The notes beneath the pieces were generated by a model, which was not told the DNA's origin, made no database searches, and worked only from the letters and a program-made list of their open reading frames with translations. From contig NC_134675.1 in NCBI RefSeq assembly GCF_030463565.1, positions 21,597,862-21,661,861 of the forward strand: a DNA stretch of 64,000 bases, written 5' to 3'. The number at the start of each line of letters is the position of its first letter. Positions within the stretch are counted from its first letter, which is position 1. Below are positions 37,776 to 47,998 of this stretch, one piece after another. The DNA comes from Pelecanus crispus (taxonomy: Eukaryota; Chordata; Aves; Pelecaniformes; Pelecanidae). The position numbers and the translations under genes are program-made.

Positions 37776-39995
37776 TGGTGGCTGTGGTGGCCTTGGGGGA
37801 AGTGTGTTGGTGGTGTGGCTGTGCTTGGGAAGGGCGGTGGTGTGTTTGGGGGAGGTTGGCTGTAGTGGTTCAGCGGGGGGGATGTGAAAGCACTGGGGTA
37901 GTGACACATGGGGCAGTTTTTTTGCTGATGTGTTTTTTGTGGTTTCTCCTTTCCCTCTCAGGCAAGCTCTGATGCCTGTTGTGTTCTGCTGAATTTCCCT
38001 TCCTGCCCAAGTCTCTTCCTTATGTAATGCGCCAGTATTGGTTGTGGGTTTTTTACTTTCAGTATATGTCATCTTTGTTTTCGTATCAGTACATCATTTC
38101 TTTTTACATTTTGGAAGATTTGTAATGTGATGTATATCTCAGGAGCTCTCTAAGTTCAGATATCGTTTGAGGAGGTAGCTCTGGGTCTAAGCACTTGAGC
38201 ACTGAATGTTTATTGATGAAGCTTCTACAATCTCTTTGCTTCCCTTTCCTCAGTTTGAACCTCATTGTGATGGGGGATAAGTTGTTTTTTCTAAGCTGTT
38301 GCTTATTGAATGAAGGAGATGCAGACAGAAATATTTTTGCATAGGGTGATTTTTGCTATTTTTGCCAGTTGAGGAATTTTTCATGACTACTGTCCCATTG
38401 TGCTGTGTGGAGGAAAAGGTCCTCTACAAACAATTCAATTTTTCCAATTTCTAGTGTTTGCCTGGTGAAATGCTTGTGTCTTATGTTATGCCCTCATACT
38501 GCTGGAACTTCTCAGTTTCTCTTTTTTTATCACTGAGTGCATAATTTCTTTCAATCTTTTTTAAATTCTTTTTCAGTGGTCTGTTTTGCTTTGGAGGTCC
38601 CGAGTACAATCTGGTGCTGAGGGTAGGTGGTGTCAGAGGAGGTTGCTGATGCATTGTCCAGTGATGCTTTTGGATGTATCTCCAGGAATGGACATCGCAC
38701 AACCTCCCTGATCCCTCTTCTGGTGTTGTATCACCTTCATGGTAAAGATAATAGTGTGTTTATTCTTTCATGTTTGAATCCCCTGTGTTCCAGCTCGTGG
38801 TGTTATCTCTCATCCTCTCTGTTTTTATGTCTGAGGAGGGTTTGCTTTCTTCAGCCACCTCAGAGAAGACAGAGCCAATGAGGTTGTCCCTGCCTGGCAT
38901 CACAGGGTATTTCTGGTTAGAAGAATATCAGGAGGACTGTAGTACAGCCTGGATGTTGCATCTTGAGGGGTCCTGCTGTGTTCCTGACTATATTTGGTCC
39001 CACTTGTTTTCTTGTTCTCCAGCTGCATGGGAAGTGCCCCTTTGTGTTTGCATGGAGCAGTGTCCTTGCAGTGGTGTGGAGGTGGTGTGACTGAGCATGG
39101 AGAACTACCTCTTTGTCCCGTGTGGGAGGAGGCCAAAGCTGCTGAGCTTTTGTGTTGTCTTGCTCGGGCTTACCTGGGGAGGGCAAAGCACCTGGGGCAG
39201 ATATTTTTGGGGTGGTGGTTGGAGTGCAAAGGAGCAGCTGGTGGTGAGTGGGCAGTTTCCTTCATGGGGAATGCTGTGCTGGTTGGTTTGGACCATGTTG
39301 GGTGGTGGTGCTTGGGGGATGTATCTTTTTGTTTGCTAAGGATGTGTTGGGGTGAAGAAGGCCTAGGCTGATCCACTCTATGCAGTGAGGCAGGTCCACA
39401 TGGCCACTGGTATGTGAGCACAGGCAGGAGCATTCTGGGCCAGTTGTGGTGGTTGTAGGAGAGCAATGAGCAGTCCTGGGCATCTCCTATGTTTTTTGTG
39501 GCTTTTTGGTGTTTCTTGGGTGGGGTTGATAGTACTTGGGTGCTGTTCCTTGTCCAAATTTCCACAGGCCTTGGTGGGTCCCCTTCTTGCCTCTTTGAGG
39601 TGCACCTTGTCCATGCCACCCTGCTTGGCCCCAAGCAGTGCTGTGTCATCGCTGAATGGTTGTTTATGATGGGGTGGTATTTTGGAGGTGACTTTCATAT
39701 CTTGGCAGTGTGAAAGGGTTAGGAAGGAAGAGTGTGGGTGGTGGGAGAGGAGGAGTGTGCAGGGCAGGCATCATGTCATCTGGGCGAGTGTGTGCTCTGA
39801 GGGTCTGGCATCAGTGGGAGATGCCTGTGGGTCCCCAAGAGTGGCCTGCTCTCCAAAGCCTTCAACCAGGGCAGGAGGCATCGGTGGGATGGGCTGCAGG
39901 AGGGAGGCTCATCCCTGCCAGCCTGCAGAGACCCTGTCTTTGCCTGCCAGGTACATGCATGATGACCACCTCTTTTTTCTTTTTTTTTTTTTTTA

Positions 39996-40090
39996 AAGTC
40001 TTTATTTCCAACAGGTGAATAAATAAATAAAATATATATAAATTAATGACTGGATAAATAAATAGAGTTCTCTGATAAATAGTTGTTGGT
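39996..40090 (-). promoter_or_regulatory. IFN-2 3'UTR AU-rich element and polyA signal
   Basis: On the - strand there are six ATTTA units, some overlapping as TATTTATTTAT, followed by AATAAA (plus strand TTTATT at 40001-40006). A run of T on the + strand (39972-39994), which is poly-A in the gene's sense, follows the signal almost directly. Confidence 0.7.
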
Positions 40091-40339
40091 GTGAGTCCTG
40101 CAGTGTCCACGGGGACCTTCCTCTCCATCAGGGGAGGTTGCAGTCTGGACGGGCTAGATAATGCCATGGGTAATAAATACTACCCCTCTCCTCATTGCCT
40201 CATGGCTCTCTCCATGAGTGTGCAGCACAGCAATTTCCTCCTCCTTCCTTTCCAGCGAAGGTGTGGCCATGGTGCCGGTGCATGGGCTGTGCTGCAGCCT
40301 GGCCCTGGCCTCACCATGGTGCTGCTGGCCTCGCCACAG

Positions 40340-41086
40340 TCATGCCCGTTTCCCCGTTGGCACAGGCTCCTGGCTGGAAAAGGTGTGAGCAGTGCTGAGC
40401 AATCCCAGCCCGGGCTGCTGCTGCATCCACTCGATCTGTGGCTGCCAGTGTTGGCTGGGGATGGGCATTTGGCGCAGGTGGGTTTGGTGGAGGGCAGGAG
40501 CAGTTCGGCTCTTCATCTGCCATATGAGTATGTCCACATGTTGGAAGCAGATGCGAGCTTCAAGGCAGACGTGGTCCCAGTCACAGGGACTGTGGTGGTG
40601 GGTGCGGAGGAAGTCCTGGATGCGCCCGAAGTACTTGTTGATGCCGAGCAGCAGGTTGCGGGGCCCTTGGCCTTCGAAGAGCATGCCGTTGGCTGGCAGG
40701 CATTGCTCCAGGTGGTAGATGTAATGCTGGAGGTTGCTGAGGAGTTGGTGGCGTGCTGGGGCATCCCAGTGGTGGGGGGTGCTTGGGCTGCTGAGGGTGG
40801 TGAAGAGGTGCTGGAGAATGCAGAGGGCGGTGGCGGCAGCCTGCTGTGGGTGGCTGGTGTGGAGGAGGGTGTTGGGGAAGGGGAAGTGCGTGTGCTGGTG
40901 GTGGCAGGGCTGTGGCGGGCTGGGAGCCATGGCCTGGAGGAGCTGAGCTGGAGGCTGTGCCAGGGGAAGGTGGGGTCTCGGGGATGCAGGTTGGCAGGTG
41001 AGGGCGGTGGTGAGAGCTGGCAGGAGGAGCAGGAGTACTGGGGCACTGTGCCGCAGGCAGGGCTGTGGGGTTGCGGGCACAGCCAT
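40340..41086 (-). CDS. Type I interferon, IFN-beta-like (here IFN-2), open reading frame
   Basis: Intronless, 248 codons, antisense to UBAP2. Residues 1-30 are a signal peptide with a LLLLLLPALTT core; the mature chain should begin at Cys31, as in other avian interferons. Cysteines at 31, 61, 129 and 168 (mature 1, 31, 99, 138) fit the two conserved disulfides of type I interferons; further Cys are at 89, 174 and 180. Helical blocks ALCILQHLFTTLSS, HYIYHLEQC and INKYFGRIQDFL are recognisable. No N-glycosylation sequon is seen. After FQ182 it continues HVDILIWQMKSRTAP, as in IFN-beta, then has an extra tail of roughly 50 residues to TGKRA, longer than usual family members. Expected role: ligand of IFNAR1/2 inducing antiviral genes through JAK-STAT. 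Assignment to the family is firm; the alpha/beta label is by similarity of the C-terminus. Confidence 0.9.
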   Translation of the reverse strand: MAVPATPQPCLRHSAPVLLLLLPALTTALTCQPASPRPHLPLAQPPAQLLQAMAPSPPQPCHHQHTHFPFPNTLLHTSHPQQAAATALCILQHLFTTLSSPSTPHHWDAPARHQLLSNLQHYIYHLEQCLPANGMLFEGQGPRNLLLGINKYFGRIQDFLRTHHHSPCDWDHVCLEARICFQHVDILIWQMKSRTAPALHQTHLRQMPIPSQHWQPQIEWMQQQPGLGLLSTAHTFSSQEPVPTGKRA

Positions 41087-41180
41087 GGTGGGTCTGTGCG
41101 TGCTGTGTGGGTGGTGCTGGGCTGGGCAGGAGCCTGGTCAGGCTTGGTGGTGGTGCGGGTGGGCGCTGCTGGGTGGCTGG

Positions 41181-41272
41181 CTTTATGTGGTGCCACAGCT
41201 TTCCTTTCATCATCATCATCTAGACAGAATTTCTGTTTCCATTTTCAGTTTTGCTTTCCATTTACTTTCTCC
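41181..41272 (-). promoter_or_regulatory. IFN-2 promoter with IRF-type GAAA cluster
   Basis: Read on the - strand, 41272-41229 holds repeated GAAA-type units (AGAAAGT, GGAAAGC, TGAAAAT, GGAAACAGAAAT) spaced about 6 bases apart, the layout of IRF3/IRF7 sites in virus-inducible interferon promoters. A CATAAAG TATA-like box is at 41187-41181, about 95 bases before the ATG. Function is inferred from the pattern. Confidence 0.7.
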
Positions 41273-42220
41273 TGAGGGCTTTTGTTGTGCTCGTCAAAGT
41301 ATGAGCCAGAGGTGGCCATAGGGAAGGGGAGCCGGTTCTTTCCTAGGGCTGCTGTTGGGGTATGGGGGGAGCCCGGCTCCTGTGCCCTTATGGTGCAGCA
41401 GAGGATGAAAGCGCAGTGGCAGAGGCTTTTGGGGCAGCTGTGCTAGGGATGCATTTCAGCGTTTCCTTTTCATCTCTTTTGCGCGTTGTCTGTCTTAGTT
41501 TTTATTTTCAAGTTTCTCTGCCTACTAACATCTATTTTTCTTATTTCATGCTCTGATATTATTTGTATATATGAGTTAATGCATGTTTTCCTTTATTTCT
41601 TATTGACAAATATTTTTAGTTTGTCAGGTTGTTTTTTGGTTGGTTGTTCCCCCCCCCCTTTCTCTATAGCATCTGCAGCTTTGCTGGTAGAAGGGTTTTT
41701 CCTCTCTGCAAATATCTTGCAGAATATTTTGGGGGTTGTCTGTCATCCCCCCTGAGTTATTTGTCCTCAGTGTGTTGATATTTATAAATAAATGCATAAA
41801 TGTCACAAAGGATTTTTCATCAACTATTCATTCAATAATTGTGATTTCTAGTTTTGGGTTTTTTATTGTGTTTTGAATTTGTTGTAGAAATTAGGCAACA
41901 ATTAGGTGTATGGGAGGTAGGAGCTGGTGGGGAATATTTGTCTTTGTGCTGGTCCATTTATATCTAGAAAGCGAAAGTGGGCAGAGTCCCAAGTGCAAGT
42001 CGTCACTGCTTCCTGGGAAGCTTCCAGCAGCGAGAGGTACCAGTGGCTGCTGATGCAGTGAGAATGGGGGTTTCCCCTGAGGTTTGGGGGGGTGGGGGGG
42101 GTGTCTTTTTTAATTTAACTCAATTTCTTATTGTGTATGTTGATGCTGTAAATTCTCACTGTGTTGGTTTGTTGGGTGGGGTTTTTTTTTGTTTTTACCT
42201 TTAATTTTAGTGTGTATTAC

Positions 42221-42791
42221 TGTCGTGGTTTAACCCCAGCCAGCAACTAAGCACCATGCAGCCACTCACTCGCTCCCCTTACCCTGATGGGATGGGGGAG
42301 AGAATTGGAGGAGTAAGAGTGAGAAACACTCCTGGGTTGAGATAAGAACTGTTTAATAATTGAAATAAAATAAAGTAAAATAATAGTAGTAGTAATAACA
42401 ATATATTAATAACAGTAATAATAATATACAGAGCAAGTGATGCACAATGCAATTGCTCACCACCTGCTGACCAATGCCCAGACAGTTCCCGAGCAGCGAT
42501 CACTGTCCCCCGGCCAACTCCCTGCAGCTTATGTACTGAGCATGACATCATATGGTATGGAATAGCCCTTTGGCCAGTTTGGATCAACTGTTCTGGCTGT
42601 GCCCCCTCCCAGCTTCTTGTGCACCTGGCAGAGCATGGGAAGCTGAAAAGTCCTTGACTAGCATAAGCAGTACTTAGCAACAACTAAACCATCAGTGTGT
42701 TATCAGCATTCTTCTCATCCTAAATCCAACACACAGCACTATGCCTGCTACTAGGAAGAAAATTAACTCTATCCCAGCCGAAACCAAGATA
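42221..42791 (-). mobile_element. Solo LTR, - orientation (571 bp)
   Basis: Same family as 12601-13163, reversed: plus-strand start TGTCGTGGTTTAACCCC, and on the - strand the element begins TATCTTGGTTTCGGCTGGG. Flanked by a perfect 5-bp duplication ATTAC (42216-42220 and 42792-42796). The CRE of the other copy is TGACATCA here. It lies about 1 kb upstream of the IFN-2 promoter, in the same orientation. Confidence 0.92.
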
Positions 42792-43611
42792 ATTACATTG
42801 GAAGATGCTGTCTTTTCTGTTAGCCTGTTGCAGGCTGCCTGTGTAGTAGAGATCTTACAAATATCTTAGCTGGTGTGCGTGGTACCTAGCAAACTGCTTG
42901 GTGGAGCTTAAATCTATTATGTCAGATCACTTATTTTTCAGTCCTTTTCTGTCTCACCTTTTGAGTCTATTCCTGATATTTCAGTTTTGACTTGAAGCAC
43001 CTTCTACTGCATGTCTTCTGTAGGTCAGGAAATACCTGTGTTGTTTGAAGAGCAGAATATCTCTTCTGATGCTTTCCTATGGGTGGGCATGAAGTGCAAA
43101 GATAACTGGCTTGCACTTGTATTTTTCTAATGATCTTTGTTTTGAGTGTGTGTATGCATATGTGTGTGGGATAGGGATATGCAGTGCTGATGTGGTTTTC
43201 CTCCACCTGAGGGACAGTGGGAATAATTGCAATCCTTAGACCTTGTTCTCATGTGGATTTGGTTATATTTTTGTCTGGTTTATATAGGGGAAAATAGTAG
43301 TGTGTCAGTTCCAGTTCACGTCTACCAAGTCCTGTTCAGATCTCTTCTCCAAATCTGCTTTTCGTGTCATTTTCCTCAGAAGGAGACAGGAGCGCTGCTT
43401 TTGAATAACCTGCAAAGACTTTTAGTAGGAATTTGGTTGTGTTTTGTTAAGTGATTCATGCCGGAGCTGATGAGGTGGAATTACCTGGGAAGGAAAGGAT
43501 GATGAAATATGGCACCGTTTCAAGTTACAGAAAGCACCTGCAATACTAAATCTTTGCCAGATTATTTCATGTTCAGTGATGGAGGATTGGGTGTAGGAGA
43601 CGGGGAGGTGA

Positions 43612-45002
43612 TGTCACGAATGCAGATTTGTGAATCCTGATGATTATGTCAATTTATTGTGAATTAGTGACTTTACACAGTTTGATTTAGTAGCAGTTTA
43701 GAATTTACTTGTAGCAAATCGCAGGATTTGATTGTAATATTTTTAATAGCACTCGGTCATCAGTGATTAACAATGTGATTAGACAAAATTGATCAAAACA
43801 GTGACTTAGTTACAGATTCGAAGATGGCAAGGTTCACTCTATTACTACATGGAAGTGCATAAAGGAAAAATTAAGTTACACTGAGTTGGAATGATTCACA
43901 GAGGGATCATGGGTGCAGGGGATAAGGGGGACCCTCCTGTTGAGTCACGAGGTTCAGAATGGACCCCCTTGCTTTCTAAACTCCTTTTCAGAGAGGAGTC
44001 TAGGTGTGGCTAGGTCCAATCTTAGTCTCAGACTTGGTCAACGGTTTATGTGAATAAGGATTATATATATGTGTGTGTGTGTATCTAGTACATGGAAGAA
44101 GTGCATAAAAGAAAATTAGGTTACACTCGAGTGAGAGAAATCGTGGATGCAGGGAAAAGGAGGATTCTCCCATTGAGTCACAAGGTTCAGAATAGACCCT
44201 CTTGCTTTCTAAACTCCTCAGAGAGGAGTCTAGGTGTGGCTAGGTCCAATCTTAGTCTCAGACTTGGTCAACAGTTTATAGGAATAAGGATAATGCAGCA
44301 GTATAAGACTCGCTTTGAAATTAAATCATACATCTACAGACTACTTCAACTGATTCACACCTGCATACACACAGACATGAATACATATATACATATATAT
44401 ATTAAAAAAAAAAAATTGGTATACCAGTTTAAAAATTCCCTTCAAGTTCAGTGAAATATTCACGTTGAATGTCTTGGCATTTCTCAACTGGCGAGGGTTG
44501 AGCCTCAAGGAGTGAAGGGTTTCAGCCCAGGCTCCACTGTCGGTCTTCAGCAATAGACCTCCAATTTTAGCAAACTTTCAGAGTTTGCTAGCTCTGAGGA
44601 GTTCTGCTCAGAGGGAGATGCTGGTGCAGCCCGCTGCAGTCCAGGAGAGCTCAAAGGGCCTCACTTAGGACTGCTGTTTTATAGGATTGTGAGATGATTG
44701 GCTTTAGCCATTGTAAATCTCCATCCGAGCCACAATCTGGGTCGGTAATTACTGCTCTGTTTCAAAGCTGTCAGGGGTAACTTGATTGTTCTCACTCTCT
44801 GCTTCAAGCATGTAAGAGTTTCTGATAAGGACAAGGCCACTCTCTGCTTCAACCATGTAGGAGTTTCTGGTACAATTAAGGGGCACCTAACTGACCAGCT
44901 CACTACACAAGGCCGTGGTCTGGCAGGAATCCCTGAGGTTGTAAAGTGGTTGAAGAGAGAAAAAAAGGGGGGGGGGGGGGGGGGGGGGAATGCACCACCA
45001 CA
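43612..45002 (-). mobile_element. Solo LTR, - orientation (1391 bp), with internal duplication
   Basis: Starts TGTCACGAATGC, ends TGCACCACCACA, flanked by a perfect 5-bp duplication GGTGA (43607-43611 and 45003-45007). On the - strand it has CCAAT (44701-44697) and TATAAAA (44683-44677), a normal LTR promoter. A block of about 243 bp is tandemly duplicated (starts 43846 and 44089). A poly-G run (about 44967-44988) sits near the right end. A related copy is at 51311-52231. Confidence 0.88.
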
Positions 45003-45405
45003 GGTGATGCACAGAAATGTAGCAAGGTGGAAGGTGCTGTCAACTCTGAGAAAGCATTTGAGGTGCTGGGGAATTTGCAGAGGCAGGTATGAAGGAGGAT
45101 GCTTTTCCAGTGTTGAAGACTGTGTGGAAATAGATATGTTAGTGGTTAAAGCATTAACTCTTGATGGATTGGAGGTGGTGAGGAGTAAACCATGAGAATT
45201 AGGGGGAAAACTGCTTAGTAGAGTACCAGCCCCACATGTGGAGTTCACCCAGAGAGGGAAGGGCAAACTTTTCTCTTTTTCCCCCAAACTGAAGACAAAA
45301 TGCTGCTTTGTTTTTGCTGATATGTCCTGTCATCTCAGAGTGCAAGCTTTCTAGGGTGAGGACTGTCTTAAATTCCTGTAGAGGACCTAGAAGAATGATC
45401 TAAGG

Positions 45406-45657
45406 CAGTGGTCTCCACCTTTTTCGATCATACACCCTATCGGTAAAAAAATTGTGAGCACTCACTCCCAATATTAATTTATTTATAAATTATATACATA
45501 TACTACTGTACTAATATGTATGTTATAAAACATACACAAATATAAATTTAAAAAGGATGAGAGAAAGGTTAAACACTATTTTTAATTTTTTTTTTAATTT
45601 TATTTATTAATGGTACCAAAAACATTTTCTTCATGCACCCCACTTTGGAGACTACTG
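45406..45657 (+). mobile_element. Non-autonomous hAT-type DNA transposon (252 bp)
   Basis: Left end CAGTGGTCTCCACCTTTTT, right end on the other strand CAGTAGTCTCCAAAGTGGG: terminal inverted repeats of hAT type. Flanked by 8-bp duplications ATCTAAGG (45398-45405) and ATCTGAGG (45658-45665), seven of eight bases equal. The inside is AT-rich and has no transposase. Confidence 0.85.
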
Positions 45658-46202
45658 ATCTGAGGTCTCCTGTAATGTAGTTGAAATAAATTTTCCAGTC
45701 ATCAGGTGGTAACTCTCTCCATGTTTTTTGTTTGTTTGTTTGTGCTGTTTTCCTAGCTGATGTTTCCACTTTCAGAAAACAGGGCATGGTACAAGGGTAA
45801 AAACCTTTAGACTACATCCACATTGCGATTACGGTCCTGGCCTGACCCCAGGTTTTTGGCCCCTGATGGTCTGTTGCTCTTCCAGGTGCAGTCTCACTGG
45901 AATATAACAGCTCAGAGCTGAGGGTTGGGAGGGGAAAGCGTTTAGTTGTTGCCTTTAACTTACCATTAAGTAATTAAGTATTTGTATATGATATTAAAAA
46001 CGTCTATAAAATAGGTTTATTTTGAAGTTGAGGATTCAGGTAAATCTTCAGCTCTGCTGTAAGCAAAAAGGTCAGTTTCTGCCCAAGCTTCCTTTAGTTC
46101 TTGCTTTTTAAATTTTCTTATGTGTATAATACAGGGTTCATAAGAGCTGTCCAGCTCTGTTAAGGTTTCAACTATTAATAAATTATATTGTCTCTTTCCA
46201 AG

Positions 46203-46281
46203 GATTACTATGGAATTACATTCCCTGCTCCTGCAACCTTGACAGGCAGAGATGGGAGCCTTGCTAACAACCCATACTCAG
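46203..46281 (+). CDS. UBAP2: UBAP2 coding exon
   Basis: Encodes DYYGITFPAPATLTGRDGSL and ANNPYS, the expected continuation of the preceding exon across the interferon-bearing intron. Acceptor TTTCCAAG, donor CAG|GTGAGT. Confidence 0.94.
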
Positions 46282-47783
46282 GTGAGTGCTATTTAAAGAT
46301 GAGGATGGTAAGTGAGATGTGCTGGTTTCTAAATGCAGATCATCCTGTCATTGCTGAAAGAGCAGTCGTTTTTTCCTTCTGTAAGCAGTTAAACCCATCA
46401 GTCCAAACTAGTCAAACAAAAGCGAGCATCTCCATCTCAACCCTGATATTGAGATTTTTTCTTCTTCCCCCCCCTTCTTTCTTCTCCTTTCATGGTTTTG
46501 CTCAGTAATTCATACATGACTTCTGAGAGTAAGTTGGATAGCCTTTGAGAATAAGTGCAAAATTGACACTGCCGTTTACATTCATGACATCTAGTGCCCT
46601 TCCCAAGCACACACAGATGCTTGAAAAATATTCCATAGCTTAATCGTTCTTCTCATAATTCAACTGGCTTGCTTTCCTTTTTTGGCACTGGAATAGACCC
46701 CCCTCAGTGGCTGCTCATACTTTGTTGCTGCTATTTTAGCACTTGTATGTTCCCAGCAGGAGCTGCATCTAGCAGGCTCTCCCTCACCCTCCCCAAATCT
46801 AATGGACTTCATTCCCAAAAGCATGTGGTCTTAAGAAGCCCTTCCTCATTCCTGTTCTTGCTCTTCAGTTATCAGCATGCAAAGATGACATTAATGCCAT
46901 CCAGGATTTTCAGCCAGTGGTTTTCTTTCACTGCCATCTGATTACAGCTTAAAACTGTAGCCATAGGTGTTATAATTCCTATAATGCCAGTATTAAGTGT
47001 TGTCATACTTTTTGGTAACCAACATAAAGGAATACTGGTTGGGAATGAGATAGACGTGATTGATATATGTCACCTCCCTAAAAACATGTGAACATGCTGC
47101 TCTGTAGGCTGCCAGAAAATGCAAGAGTTTGGGAGTTTTCTGCTTTGTAATCACTTCTCTCAGGAGGCTGCTTTTGGGTTAATAACCGAATTTCCCTTCC
47201 TACTTCTTCAATAAGGTGGCCCGCGATGCAAACCTTGCGTTCCTGGCCTTCAGCTACTGTCTTCAGAACTTTGGTGGTGTGAGGAACCAGACATCTAACT
47301 AGTCATGCTTGACAAATAAACAGACATTGACAAAAATATGCCCATCACTGCCTGTAAATCCTAACTTGCTTTCAGCCCATGAAGCTTAGCTAATCACTTT
47401 AACCTCCAGGAGAGTCACACTTTAACCCAACAACCATTTGCTCTTTGGCTATTTACTATACTTCTGCTTTTAGCACGTTTTATTGCAATGATCTGATAGT
47501 AATGAATCTGCTCAGACTGTGTGAGATAGGTAAGTATCAGTATCTCCATTTTATGAATGGATTAGCTATGGCACAGAGTTCTGTGCCGTGAACAGGCAAT
47601 GTCTCTGTGGCCATCAGGAACAGAGACCGGGAGAGTTCTTCCCATGAACAACTGCAGGCTTTCAAGTGTAGGATGTTCTCTCTTCTGTAGTTGTCTACTT
47701 GTATTCAGAGGATTTGAATCCTTTGAATTCTCCACTTGTGGAGTGGCTTTGATGGCTTTTCTGATCAGTTCTTTCTTTCGCAG
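46282..47783 (+). other. UBAP2: UBAP2 intron
   Basis: No gene or mobile element recognised. Confidence 0.6.
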
Positions 47784-47998
47784 GTGACGTAACAAAATTT
47801 GGCCGTGGGGATTCTGCCTCCCCTGCTCCTGCTACCACACTCGCCCAGCCGCAGCAGAACCAGACGCAGACGCACCATACAACTCAGCAGCCCTTCCTCA
47901 ACCCGACCCTGCCCCCGGGGTACAGCTACACTGGGTTACCTTATTATGCTGGCATGCCTGGCGTACCCAGTGCATTCCAGTATGGGCCAACCATGTTT
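47784..47998 (+). CDS. UBAP2: UBAP2 coding exon
   Basis: Encodes GDVTKFGRGDSASPAPATTL, a Gln/Thr-rich piece, and the conserved LPPGYSYTGLPYYAGMPG and FQYGPTMF blocks. Acceptor TCGCAG, donor TTT|GTAAGT, ends in phase 0. Confidence 0.95.

Larger units (their letters stand above)
31557..46202 (+). other. UBAP2: UBAP2 intron hosting the interferon loci
   Basis: 14.6 kb. Holds the long CR1 (31840-35515), IFN-1, IFN-2, two solo LTRs (42221-42791, 43612-45002) and a hAT-type element (45406-45657). Between these, 35516-36780, 37780-39965, 41280-42215, 42797-43606 and 45008-45397 show no gene that I recognise; 37900-39950 is G-rich and carries several open but unconvincing frames. Confidence 0.7.

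Noticed and set aside
37022..37909. 295-codon ORF over IFN-1 taken as a full protein from the ATG at 37909
   Set aside because: Its first about 130 codons run through the promoter and the TATA-like box, so it cannot be the normal transcript; only the downstream part is interferon.
38400..39960. A third interferon gene between IFN-1 and IFN-2
   Set aside because: Open frames on the - strand show none of the interferon motifs or cysteine spacing.
36878..41321. Long + strand open frames over the interferon loci (265 and 394 codons)
   Set aside because: They are antisense shadows of the interferon reading frames in GC-rich sequence, with no known domain.
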